From contig NZ_CP043959.1 of the NCBI RefSeq assembly GCF_008632955.1, forward strand, positions 124,001-188,000: DNA of 64,000 nt, read 5' to 3'. This document shows positions 52,335 to 60,258 of the stretch, in pieces. The notes beneath the pieces are model-generated. The model saw only the letters and a list, made by a program, of their open reading frames with translations. It made no database searches and had not been told where the DNA came from. The position numbers and the translations under genes are program-made. Source of the stretch: Streptomyces tendae. GTDB lineage: Bacteria; Actinomycetota; Actinomycetes; Streptomycetales; Streptomycetaceae. Positions within the stretch are counted from its first letter, which is position 1; every line of letters begins with the position of its first letter.

Positions 52335-52910
52335 GTGCTTCTCTCTGACAAGGACATCCGGGCCGAGATCGACGCCGGGCGGGTGCGGATCGATCCCTAC
52401 GACGAATCCATGGTGCAGCCGTCCAGCATCGACGTACGTCTCGACCGCTACTTCCGGGTGTTCGAGAACCACCGCTACCCGCACATCGACCCGTCGGTCG
52501 AGCAGGCGGACCTGACCCGGCTCGTGGAGCCGGACGGGGACGAGCCGTTCATCCTGCACCCCGGTGAGTTCGTGCTGGCCAGCACCTACGAGGTGATCTC
52601 CCTGCCCGTGGACCTGGCTTCCCGGCTGGAGGGCAAGAGCTCGCTCGGGCGGCTCGGGCTGGTCACCCACTCCACGGCCGGCTTCATCGATCCCGGCTTC
52701 TCCGGGCACGTCACCCTGGAGCTGAGCAACCTCGCCACGCTCCCCATCAAGCTCTGGCCGGGCATGAAGATCGGCCAGCTCTGCATGTTCCGGCTCAGCT
52801 CGCCCGCCGAGCACCCGTACGGCAGCGAGCGGTACGGCTCCCGGTACCAGGGGCAGCGCGGGCCCACGGCCTCGAGGTCCTTCCTCAACTTCCACCGGAC
52901 GCAGGTGTGA
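52335..52910 (+). CDS. dcd: dCTP deaminase
   Basis: A 191-residue enzyme that converts dCTP to dUTP for thymidylate synthesis. Family motifs are intact: [20 protein letters not shown] (phosphate and catalytic region), [18 protein letters not shown] and KIGQLCMF, with the C-terminal [11 protein letters not shown] lid. GTG 52335 has a TATTCT box about nine bases upstream, so the mRNA may be nearly leaderless. The next gene overlaps by four bases. Confidence 0.97.
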   Translation: MLLSDKDIRAEIDAGRVRIDPYDESMVQPSSIDVRLDRYFRVFENHRYPHIDPSVEQADLTRLVEPDGDEPFILHPGEFVLASTYEVISLPVDLASRLEGKSSLGRLGLVTHSTAGFIDPGFSGHVTLELSNLATLPIKLWPGMKIGQLCMFRLSSPAEHPYGSERYGSRYQGQRGPTASRSFLNFHRTQV

Positions 52911-53416
52911 GCGGGATGCGCGAGAACCTCAGCTACGAGCAGTTCGGCGTCGCCGTCCGCGAGCTCGCCCAGACCATCGCCGACGACGGCTACCGGCCGG
53001 ACGTGGTGCTGAGCATCGCGCGCGGCGGTGTGTTCGTCGCCGGCGGGCTGGCCTACGCCCTCGACTGCAAGAACATCCACCTGGTCAACGTCGAGTTCTA
53101 CACCGGCGTCGGGACGACGCTCGAGATGCCGGTCATGCTCGCGCCCGTCCCCAACGCGATCGACTTCACCGACAAGAAGGTGCTGATCGCGGACGACGTC
53201 GCCGACACCGGCAAGACCCTCAAGCTGGTCCGCGACTTCTGCCTCGACGCCGTCGCCGAGGTGCGCAGCGCCGTCATCTACGAGAAGGCGCAGTCGCTGG
53301 TGAAGTGCGAGTACGTGTGGAAGCGCACGGATGAGTGGATCAACTTCCCGTGGAGCGTCCTGCCGCCGGTCACCCCCTCGGGTGAGGCCCCCGCCGTGAA
53401 CCGGGAAGCCCTCTAA
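52907..53416 (+). CDS. Phosphoribosyltransferase
   Basis: A 169-residue type I phosphoribosyltransferase with the PRPP loop [14 protein letters not shown] and an N-terminal [20 protein letters not shown] hood. It resembles hypoxanthine/xanthine-type enzymes; base preference is unclear. Coupling to dcd places it in nucleotide salvage. Confidence 0.92.
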   Translation: MSGMRENLSYEQFGVAVRELAQTIADDGYRPDVVLSIARGGVFVAGGLAYALDCKNIHLVNVEFYTGVGTTLEMPVMLAPVPNAIDFTDKKVLIADDVADTGKTLKLVRDFCLDAVAEVRSAVIYEKAQSLVKCEYVWKRTDEWINFPWSVLPPVTPSGEAPAVNREAL

Positions 53417-53427
53417 GGCAGGACCGG

Positions 53428-54333
53428 TCACAGCAGCACCACGATCTTCCCGCGCACATGCCCGCCCTCCGAGTGGGCGTGGGCCTTCGCGATCTCTTCC
53501 AGGGGGTACGTCCGCTCGACGCGCGGTGTGTAGCGGCCCCGCTCGCCGAGGTCGGCCGCTTCGGCGAGCCAGGCCGAGTCGTTCACCGCGTTGGCCACCC
53601 GCACGCCCAGACGCTCCGCGTTGCGGTGGTCGGTGACCGTGACCACCCGGGCCGGGTCGCCGGCGATTTCCACGAGTGCGTCCAGCGATCCGGAGCCGGC
53701 CGCGTCGAGGACCAGGTCGATGCCGTTCGGTGCCAGGTCGGCCAGACGCTCGGCGAGGCCCGTGCCGTACGTCGTCGGCACCGCCCCCAGCGCGGTGAGG
53801 AACGCGTGGTTGTGCTCGCCGGCCGTGCCGATCACGGTGGCGCCCTGGGCCGCCGCGATCTCGACCGCCGCGCTGCCGACTCCTCCGGCGGCGCCCTCGA
53901 TCAGGAGCGTACGGCCGGACAGCGGGCCGAGCGTCTTCAGTCCGCTGAGCGCCGTCACGGCGGCCAGGGCCGCCCCGGCCGCCTCCTCGTCGCTCCACGC
54001 CGCGGGCGCCGGCGCCCAGGCCGACAGCACGGCCAGCTCCGCCGTCGCGCCCGTCACCCCGCCGAGCCCGAAGACGCGGTCGCCGACGGCCACCCCGTGG
54101 ACGCCCTCACCGATCTCGTCCACCACGCCCACGGCGTCGCGGCCCGGGACCGCCGGCAGGTCCACGGGGAGAAGGTCACGCACGGCGCCGCTGCGCACCT
54201 TCCAGTCGACCGGGTTGACGCTCGCCGCGGCGACCCGGATCCGGATCTCGCCGGGGCCCGGTGTGGGGTCGGGAGCCTCCTCGACGGTGAGCACCGTCGT
54301 GTCGCCGTACTCGTGGTAGCGGGCTGCGCGCAT
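53428..54333 (-). CDS. NADPH:quinone oxidoreductase-like (MDR superfamily)
   Basis: A 301-residue zinc-free medium-chain reductase. The N-terminal catalytic fold has NPVDWKVRSG and GRDAVGVVDEIGEGV; the nucleotide fold has IEGAAGGVGSAAVEIA. No zinc-binding cysteines. It is divergent from a MerR regulator whose probable promoter overlap has a 20-bp spacer, suggesting induction by oxidants or electrophiles. ATG 54333 is chosen at the conserved MRAARYHEYG start. Confidence 0.9.
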   Translation of the reverse strand: MRAARYHEYGDTTVLTVEEAPDPTPGPGEIRIRVAAASVNPVDWKVRSGAVRDLLPVDLPAVPGRDAVGVVDEIGEGVHGVAVGDRVFGLGGVTGATAELAVLSAWAPAPAAWSDEEAAGAALAAVTALSGLKTLGPLSGRTLLIEGAAGGVGSAAVEIAAAQGATVIGTAGEHNHAFLTALGAVPTTYGTGLAERLADLAPNGIDLVLDAAGSGSLDALVEIAGDPARVVTVTDHRNAERLGVRVANAVNDSAWLAEAADLGERGRYTPRVERTYPLEEIAKAHAHSEGGHVRGKIVVLL

Positions 54334-54383
54334 GATGTTCTGCCTCCTGGGCCGGAAGAGCCGGAATGACTTCGACACCCGCG

Positions 54384-54415
54384 ACGCTAGGACCTGACGT
54401 CGGCGTCAGATGCAA
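54384..54415 (-). promoter_or_regulatory. MerR-type promoter with 20-bp spacer and palindrome
   Basis: On the minus strand, TTGCAT (54415-54410) and TAGCGT (54389-54384) are separated by 20 bp containing the dyad CTGACG-N4-CGTCAG (54394-54409). MerR-family activators work on exactly such over-long spacers. It would drive the oxidoreductase gene. Confidence 0.7.
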
Positions 54416-54458
54416 GTGGCACGTCGTACGAGTGACGGCCGTCGATCGGAGGACGTGT

Positions 54459-54827
54459 ATGCGGATCGGTGAGGTGGCACGGAGGGCCGGGGTGAGTGTC
54501 CGGGCGCTCCGGTACTACGAGGAGCAGGGGCTGCTGCCCGCCGAGCGCGGCCCCGGAGGCCAGCGGCACTATCCCGGCTCCGCCGTCGACCGGGTCGGCC
54601 TGATCCGGCAGCTGTTCGCCGCCGGGCTGGCCAGCCGCTCCGTGCGGGAGGTGCTGCCGAGCGTGTACTCCGGCTCGGTGCCGCCGGGGCTCGTGGAGCA
54701 TCTGGAGAGCGAGCGGGCTCGCATCAGCGAGCGCATCGCGGACCTCACAGCGGCGCGCGACCGGCTGGACGGGGTCATCGCGAACACCCGCAATCCGCCG
54801 CCCGAGTGCACCCACCCGCGGGACTGA
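54459..54827 (+). CDS. MerR-family transcriptional regulator
   Basis: A 122-residue regulator: N-terminal MerR helix-turn-helix (MRIGEVARRAGVSVRALRYY), then the long dimer helix (LVEHLESERARISERIADLT), and a short tail with one cysteine (PPPECTHP). GGAGG six bases before ATG 54459. It probably controls the divergent oxidoreductase. Ligand unknown. Confidence 0.93.
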   Translation: MRIGEVARRAGVSVRALRYYEEQGLLPAERGPGGQRHYPGSAVDRVGLIRQLFAAGLASRSVREVLPSVYSGSVPPGLVEHLESERARISERIADLTAARDRLDGVIANTRNPPPECTHPRD

Positions 54828-54845
54828 GCATCCCGGAAAGCGGAA

Positions 54846-54867
54846 GGGGCTCCCCTCAGGGAGCCCC
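54846..54867. terminator. Bidirectional terminator
   Basis: GGGGCTCCC (54846-54854) pairs with 54859-54867 around CTCA, between the converging MerR and YIP1 genes. Confidence 0.78.
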
Positions 54868-54885
54868 CTCGTACCACCGTGCCGG

Positions 54886-55806
54886 TCAGAACGTGCCGAG
54901 CTTCACGATCGACAGCAGGGCGATCAGCTGGATCGACGACGCGCCCAGGGCCTTCGGCCAGGGCAGGTCGTGGGAGCGGCTGACCATCATCGTGAGCAGG
55001 GCGCCGCCCGCGACCCAGGTGGCCCAGCCGAGGAGCTGGACGAACATGGCGTCACCGCCCGCGAACATGGCGAAGACCAGGCGCGGGGCGTCCGTGAGGG
55101 ACATGATCAGCATCGACAGGCCGACCGTGGGCTGCCAGGCGCCGTTGCCGCCGAGCTGGCGGGCCAGCGTGTGGGTGACCACACCGAGGACGAACGCGCT
55201 GAGCACCATCGCGACGGCCGTCGTCAGCACGATCGGCACGGCGTTGGACAGTGTCGCGTTGATGGCGTCCGCGCGGGCGCCGTCGAAGCCGAAGACGGCG
55301 AGCAGGCCGTACAGGAAGGTGACGACGAGGGCGGGGCCCCACATCGTGTAGTCGCGCATCTGCAGGAACGTCTGCTGCGGGGACAGGACGATGCCCTTCA
55401 GCAGGTCCTTCCAGTGCAGCCGGGGCCCGACCGGCCCGGCCGGCGCCGCACCCGCGTGGTACGTCTCACCCTGGCTGTAGGGGTCGTCGATCGAGAACGC
55501 CTGCGTGTGGCCGGGGTTGTTGGCCGCGTACGGGTCGTGCGGGACGCCGGGCGGGTAGCCGCCGTCGCCGAAGTACTCCGGCTCGCCGTGGCCGCCCTGC
55601 CCGCCGTAGCCGCCCGGGCCGCCGGGTCCGGCGTGCGGCCAGGGGCTGCCGCCGCCTCCGCCCTGCCCGTAGGCGGGCGGCTGCGGGGCCTGCGGGTAGC
55701 CGTACGCCGGCCCCGGCGGTGTCTGCTGCCCGTGCGGGGGGTGTTGCGGTCGCGCGTGCGGCGCACCGTTGTTGTTCCGTCCGCGTCCCATCCTGAATCC
55801 AGCCAC
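54886..55806 (-). CDS. YIP1-domain membrane protein
   Basis: A 306-residue protein: Gly/Pro/Gln-rich cytoplasmic N-terminus (about 1-125), then a YIP1 domain with five membrane segments (WGPALVVTFLYGLLAVFGF; VPIVLTTAVAMVLSAFVLGVV; GLSMLIMSL; LLGWATWVAGGALLTM; IQLIALLSIVKL). Function unknown. GTG 55806 (VAGFRMGRGR) is preferred; ATG 55791 is in frame. It lies just downstream of the injection-system operon. Confidence 0.85.
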   Translation of the reverse strand: MAGFRMGRGRNNNGAPHARPQHPPHGQQTPPGPAYGYPQAPQPPAYGQGGGGGSPWPHAGPGGPGGYGGQGGHGEPEYFGDGGYPPGVPHDPYAANNPGHTQAFSIDDPYSQGETYHAGAAPAGPVGPRLHWKDLLKGIVLSPQQTFLQMRDYTMWGPALVVTFLYGLLAVFGFDGARADAINATLSNAVPIVLTTAVAMVLSAFVLGVVTHTLARQLGGNGAWQPTVGLSMLIMSLTDAPRLVFAMFAGGDAMFVQLLGWATWVAGGALLTMMVSRSHDLPWPKALGASSIQLIALLSIVKLGTF

Positions 55807-55918
55807 GTTCTTGAAGCTACCTGGTCCCGGGCGGCCGTGTGCCGGGCCCCGGCCACGGGGCGGGGCATTGCTGCCGAGCTGTGACATCCCCTAAGGGGCG
55901 CACTCCGGGGTCCCCTCG

Positions 55919-55951
55919 GGGCCCGCCCCGGAGCCACCCCGAGGCGGGCCC
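55919..55951 (-). terminator. Hairpin at the end of the injection-system operon
   Basis: GGGCCCGCC (55919-55927) pairs with GGCGGGCCC (55943-55951) just past the last operon gene. Confidence 0.6.
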
Positions 55952-55959
55952 GGCGGGCG

Positions 55960-57252
55960 TCAGCTGTTGTTGTTCGACGGGCCGAAGAACTCGATCTCGG
56001 CGATCGCCACCTGCTTGTCGGCACCGGCGTTGTAGGCCGAGCGCAGGACGAAGCGCACGGTCGTCACCTCGCCCACCCGGAACTTCCGGCGCTGGCCGCC
56101 CGCGCCCTGGTCGAGGGTGAGGGTGCGGGTGATCTTCTCGCCGTCGGCGAGGGTGACCTGCGCGTCGATCCGGCGCGGCAGCGCCGACTCCGAGAGCTGG
56201 TCCGCACGGGTGGAGGTGCCCGGTGTGATCACGAGGTCCAGCAGGCGGGTCGGCTGGTCGAAGGTGACCTCCAGCCACTCGCCCTCCGCGGACTCCGCGA
56301 TGCCGGGACCCCACCACGTGTTGTTGAGCTTGTCGAAGGCGAGGCCCGCGTCGTGCCCGGTGTAGGAGCGGGACGCCTTGACGCCGGACGGGCCGATCGG
56401 GGCACGCTTGGCGAAGTGGTCGCGGGTGGCCTGGACCATCGTGCCCAGGTTCACGACCAGGGCGATGACCAGTCCGACGACGACGGCGCCGACGACCCAG
56501 TTCCAGATGCGGCCGAATCCCCGGCGCAGGCGCGGGCGTTCACCCGCCCAGGCCGACTCGGCGCCGCGGTCGGCGAACATCCGGCGCCACCAGGGCAGCC
56601 GGACGGGGGCGTCGTCGCCGCGCGTCATCGACATGGCGCAGCGGGAGCAGAAGTGCCGTTCGGGGCGGTTGAGGGTGGAGCACCAGGGGCACGGGACGCC
56701 GCCCTCCGCGTCGGCCTGCGGGCCCACGGCGCGGACCTGGGGGCGCCGGGCCGCGGTGCGTCCGGGCAGGACCGGTGCGACGGCGGGGTCCTCCGGGGCG
56801 CGCGGCTCCGCGTCGGCGACCGGGACGAGGAGGGACCGGGCGCGCTCGGCCGCCTCGGCGTCGGGGACCGGGCCGCTGTCGTCGTCCGGGCCGTCGTCGG
56901 CGTTCCCGCCGGTGTGCTGCGGGTCGGCGGAGGCCGGGACGTGGGGGAGGGGCTCGGTGTCGTCCTCCGGGGCGGTGGTGGCGGAGGGGGAGTCGTCCGC
57001 CCGGGCCGTGGCCGGGGCGTCCGTGCGGGAGGCGGTGGCCGCCGGCGCGGAGCCGCCCGGGGCGACGGAGTCCCCCGGAGCCGCACCGGCCGCCGCGGTC
57101 CGCGCGGGCTCGGTGCGGCCCGGGCGGCCCTCGCCGCCCCAGCCGAGGACCGCGCCGCAGGAGTCGCAGAACGACTGGCCGGGCTCCGCCGGGGTGCCGC
57201 ACTCGGCGCAGCTGGAGGCGGTCCGGCCGGGGCCGGAGGACGGGCTGGTCAT
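55960..57252 (-). CDS. Zinc-ribbon / discoidin-like membrane protein of the CIS locus
   Basis: A 430-residue protein: N-terminal zinc ribbon (CAECGTPAEPGQSFCDSCG), a long Ala/Pro/Asp linker, a second ribbon (CPWCSTLNRPERHFCSRC), a membrane segment (WNWVVGAVVVGLVIALVVNL) and an external discoidin-like sandwich (GVKASRSYTGHDAGLAFDKL; WLEVTFDQPTRLLDLVITPG; VAIAEIEFFG). It could link the injection system to the membrane and bind glycans outside. That role is inferred. Start overlaps the upstream gene's stop. Confidence 0.87.
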   Translation of the reverse strand: MTSPSSGPGRTASSCAECGTPAEPGQSFCDSCGAVLGWGGEGRPGRTEPARTAAAGAAPGDSVAPGGSAPAATASRTDAPATARADDSPSATTAPEDDTEPLPHVPASADPQHTGGNADDGPDDDSGPVPDAEAAERARSLLVPVADAEPRAPEDPAVAPVLPGRTAARRPQVRAVGPQADAEGGVPCPWCSTLNRPERHFCSRCAMSMTRGDDAPVRLPWWRRMFADRGAESAWAGERPRLRRGFGRIWNWVVGAVVVGLVIALVVNLGTMVQATRDHFAKRAPIGPSGVKASRSYTGHDAGLAFDKLNNTWWGPGIAESAEGEWLEVTFDQPTRLLDLVITPGTSTRADQLSESALPRRIDAQVTLADGEKITRTLTLDQGAGGQRRKFRVGEVTTVRFVLRSAYNAGADKQVAIAEIEFFGPSNNNS

Positions 57253-57845
57253 CTGTCGGTGGTCCTTTCGGCGGCGGTCGCGGCGATGACCTCGACCGTG
57301 TAGGGCATGTGGGCGGGGCGGGCGGCGGCGACCAGGGTGTCCAGCCGGTGCGTGTCGGCGGGGGCCGGGTCGGGCAGCGTCAGCGAGACGTGCAGGTGCG
57401 GGCGGCGGTCGCCGGGGACCGGGCCGAGCGGGCGGGCGTGCCAGTCGGCGGCGCCGCTCTCCGTGATCCGCGGGGTCACGCCGAACACCAGGCGCACCGC
57501 CTCGGACAGGCCGAGCCGGGTGCCGCGCACCCGGTGCAGCCGGGCCGCGGCGGCCACGGCGGCCCGCAGCCGCCGTTCCACCGAGGGGGCGCCGGCCGGG
57601 CTGTCGTGGGTCTCGATGCCGTCGGTCTCGGCGCCGACCCAGTCGGCCAGCCAGCGGGTGAAGTCGATCGGGGTGAGCGCCGGGTCGAAGTAGGAGTCCA
57701 GGTTGTCGAGGACGACCAGGAACGGCGCGAGCACCTCGTCGAGCCCGGCGACGAAGCGTTGTGCCAGGTCGTCGTCGGCGAAGATCGCGGGCAGCATCGC
57801 GCCGATCGGCGTAGAGGAGCCCAGCCCGTCGACGGAGCCCCTCAT
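57249..57845 (-). CDS. Phage tail protein I-like baseplate component
   Basis: A 198-residue protein resembling the P2 gpI / tail protein family (LPAIFADDDLAQRFVAGLDEV; LDSYFDPALTPIDFTRWLADW; LHRVRGTRLGLSEAVRLVFGV). In contractile systems it follows the baseplate J protein and helps close the wedge. ATGA overlaps on both sides. Confidence 0.9.
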   Translation of the reverse strand: MRGSVDGLGSSTPIGAMLPAIFADDDLAQRFVAGLDEVLAPFLVVLDNLDSYFDPALTPIDFTRWLADWVGAETDGIETHDSPAGAPSVERRLRAAVAAAARLHRVRGTRLGLSEAVRLVFGVTPRITESGAADWHARPLGPVPGDRRPHLHVSLTLPDPAPADTHRLDTLVAAARPAHMPYTVEVIAATAAERTTDR

Positions 57846-59800
57846 GCGCCGTCCCCGATCACACGGACCCGGTGGTCGAAGGAGAACACCAGGGACGGGG
57901 CGGACAGGTCGATCCGGTCGGTGGCCTCGCCGCGCTTGCCGGTGATCGGGTCGGCGGGGTGCAGCAGGACCTGGTCGACGAGTTCCACGCCGGGTACGCG
58001 CTGCAGCACGGCGAAGATCTCCCCGGCCTGGACGGGCCGGCCGAACGGCCAGCCGGTGCCGTCGGCGCCGCCGGTGAGCGGGTCGAGGTGCCGGTAGAGG
58101 GCGTCGTGCGCCTGGCGGCGGACCCGGTCGGTGTCGGTGCCGCGGAAGGCGTGCACGGTCGCGACGACGGTGACGCCCTGGTAGAACGGCGGGCCCACGG
58201 CCAGACGCGTGCCGATCAGCCGGCGCTCGTCGAGGTATCGGGTGATGCGGGTGAGCAGCGCGTCGCCGGGCACGAGCTGTTCGAAGCGCAGCCGCCCGCC
58301 CGGGTCCGGCACGGCCTGCGGGACGACCAGGACCCGCACCGCGTAGGCGCCGTGCTCGCTCTCCTCGCCCTCCAGGCAGGTGATACGGGCGGTGTCGGGG
58401 GCGGCGCGGCGGGCGAGTTCCTCGTAGTCGCGCAGGGTGACCGCGCGTTCCTGGGCGCGCAGGGTGATGGGCGCCCGGCGCTTCGCCTCCTCGACGGTCT
58501 CGCCGTCGACGCCGCCGCGTGCGGCCTCCCGGTTGACGACCTCGGAGACGTACGGCACGGAGCGGCGCAGGACGCGGACGGCGCCGCGGGCGACGTTGCC
58601 GGACCTGCCGCCGCCGGTGCGGTAGCGGCGGGCGCGGATGACGGCACCCTTCGGGGGGACGGCGCCGAACTGGCGCAGGCTGCCGTCGGGTTCGCGGACC
58701 GCGGGGCCGAAGGCGATCTCGCCGGTGGTGGCGTCCAGGGTGATGTGCCGGTCGTGCGGGCGGGAGGCGGCGAAGTGGGGGACGACGTCCCAGTCGGTCC
58801 AGCCGTCGTGCTCGGCGGTCTGCAGCAGCACGGGCGGGGTGTCGCCGACGACGGGCGCGTGGGCCAGGCGCAGCCGCTGCCCGGGCAGGCCGGTGGACTC
58901 GCCGAGGGCCTCGTCGTGCACCGTCTCGGCGTGCACGGCGGAGGTGGTGCCGCCGAGGGTGTGGGCCTCGGCGGCCCGCACGGACGGGGAGGTGGTGTAG
59001 AAGGGCTGGCCCGGGAGGGGTTCGGTGACCCGGCAGCGCAGCCAGCCGCCCTCGTGGCCGCCGTTGCGGGACAGCACGTGGCCGCCGGGGACGTGCAGGA
59101 CGACCTCGCCGGGCCGGTTCAGGCCGCCGGTGGCGTCACGGTCGACCTCGCACTCGGTCCAGCCGTCCTCGGTCCACGCCTCCCACACCAGCGGGGGCTG
59201 GCGCGGGTCGACGCCGACGCCGTCGACGCGGCTGTCGAGTTCCAGGGCGACGGCGCAGTGCGGGACGGCGGCGCTCAGCCCGAACAGCATGCAGTCGCCG
59301 GGCCGGGGCGACTCGTTGAAGCAGAGGACGTCCTTGCCCTCGGTGAGGTCGTCGGTGCGGTCGGCGGCCGGCTCCCCCTGGTGCTGCACGGCCAGCCGGC
59401 GCAACGACGTGGACACGACGGTGAGTTCGCGTTCGGTGGCGAAGACCACGGCCTCCTCGCGCTCGGTGCGGGTGGTGGCCACCTCGGTGCCCTCGGGCAG
59501 CACCACCGACTCGTCCTGCGGCGCGGACAGCCAGAAGGTGACGTCGGTGCGGGCGGCGGTGGGCGGGAACAGGGTGATGCCGACGAGGTCCAGGAAGGCC
59601 AGGTGGTTCTTCTCGGGCACCCGGTTGAGGCGGTAGACGATCTGGTCGGCCATGTGCGCGACCGCCTCGATCAGGGTGACCCCGGGGTCGGAGACGTTGT
59701 GGTCGGTCCACTCCGGGGCGCGCTGCTGGATGTAGCGCTTGGCGTCGTCGACGAACTGCTGGAAGCGGCGGTCGTCGAGGTTGGGGGAGGGAAGGGCCAT
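57842..59800 (-). CDS. Baseplate J-like wedge protein
   Basis: A 652-residue baseplate assembly protein (Afp11/gp6-type). Start region: LDDRRFQQFVDDAKRYIQQR and DPGVTLIEAVAHMADQIVYR; later ARGGVDGETVEEAKRRAP and TLRDYEELARRAAPDTARI, the J-protein signature. It builds the wedges that trigger sheath contraction. ATG 59800 (MALPSPNLDD) overlaps the upstream stop. Confidence 0.95.
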   Translation of the reverse strand: MALPSPNLDDRRFQQFVDDAKRYIQQRAPEWTDHNVSDPGVTLIEAVAHMADQIVYRLNRVPEKNHLAFLDLVGITLFPPTAARTDVTFWLSAPQDESVVLPEGTEVATTRTEREEAVVFATERELTVVSTSLRRLAVQHQGEPAADRTDDLTEGKDVLCFNESPRPGDCMLFGLSAAVPHCAVALELDSRVDGVGVDPRQPPLVWEAWTEDGWTECEVDRDATGGLNRPGEVVLHVPGGHVLSRNGGHEGGWLRCRVTEPLPGQPFYTTSPSVRAAEAHTLGGTTSAVHAETVHDEALGESTGLPGQRLRLAHAPVVGDTPPVLLQTAEHDGWTDWDVVPHFAASRPHDRHITLDATTGEIAFGPAVREPDGSLRQFGAVPPKGAVIRARRYRTGGGRSGNVARGAVRVLRRSVPYVSEVVNREAARGGVDGETVEEAKRRAPITLRAQERAVTLRDYEELARRAAPDTARITCLEGEESEHGAYAVRVLVVPQAVPDPGGRLRFEQLVPGDALLTRITRYLDERRLIGTRLAVGPPFYQGVTVVATVHAFRGTDTDRVRRQAHDALYRHLDPLTGGADGTGWPFGRPVQAGEIFAVLQRVPGVELVDQVLLHPADPITGKRGEATDRIDLSAPSLVFSFDHRVRVIGDGA

Positions 59801-60258
59801 CAGCGGTCGCTTTCGGGGTGGGGGCCCCACTCGCCCGTACCGGCCGTGCCGCTCGTGCCGGGCTCGTCGTGGGAGGGGATGACGTAGAAGGGGAAGACGA
59901 GGCTGCGTGGGTTGTTGGTCCCGCGCACGGAGTAGCGGACGTCGATGTGCAGCACGCCCTCGCCGGGTCCCGCGGTGACCTGCACCTCCTCGACCTCGAT
60001 GCGCGGTTCCCAGCGGTCGAGGCTCGTGTACACCTCGTGCTGGATGCGGCCGGCGGTGGCCTCGTTGACGGGGGCGAAGACCATCTCGTGGATGGCGCAG
60101 CCGAACTCCGGGCGCATCGGCCGTTCACCGGGGGCGGTGGCGAGGATGAGCCGGATGGCCTCCTCGATCTCCTTCTCGCCGCTGACCAGGGCGATGCCCC
60201 CGGTGGGCCCGATGCGCAGGGGGAACGCCCAGCCGGAGCCGACGAACTGCTCGGCCAT
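59800..60258 (-). CDS. gp25/GPW-family baseplate wedge protein
   Basis: A 152-residue gp25-like protein (EIEEAIRLILATAPGERPMR; EFGCAIHEMVFAPVNEATAG; YSVRGTNNPRSLVFPFYV). The gp25 fold initiates sheath polymerisation on the baseplate (Afp9-type position). Four-base overlaps join it to the genes on both sides. Confidence 0.94.
   Translation of the reverse strand: MAEQFVGSGWAFPLRIGPTGGIALVSGEKEIEEAIRLILATAPGERPMRPEFGCAIHEMVFAPVNEATAGRIQHEVYTSLDRWEPRIEVEEVQVTAGPGEGVLHIDVRYSVRGTNNPRSLVFPFYVIPSHDEPGTSGTAGTGEWGPHPESDR

Noticed and set aside
57872..59887. 671-codon open frame opposite the baseplate J gene
   Set aside because: Same mirror effect; composition is Gly/Ala/Val/Asp with no homology, while the minus frame is a clear J protein.
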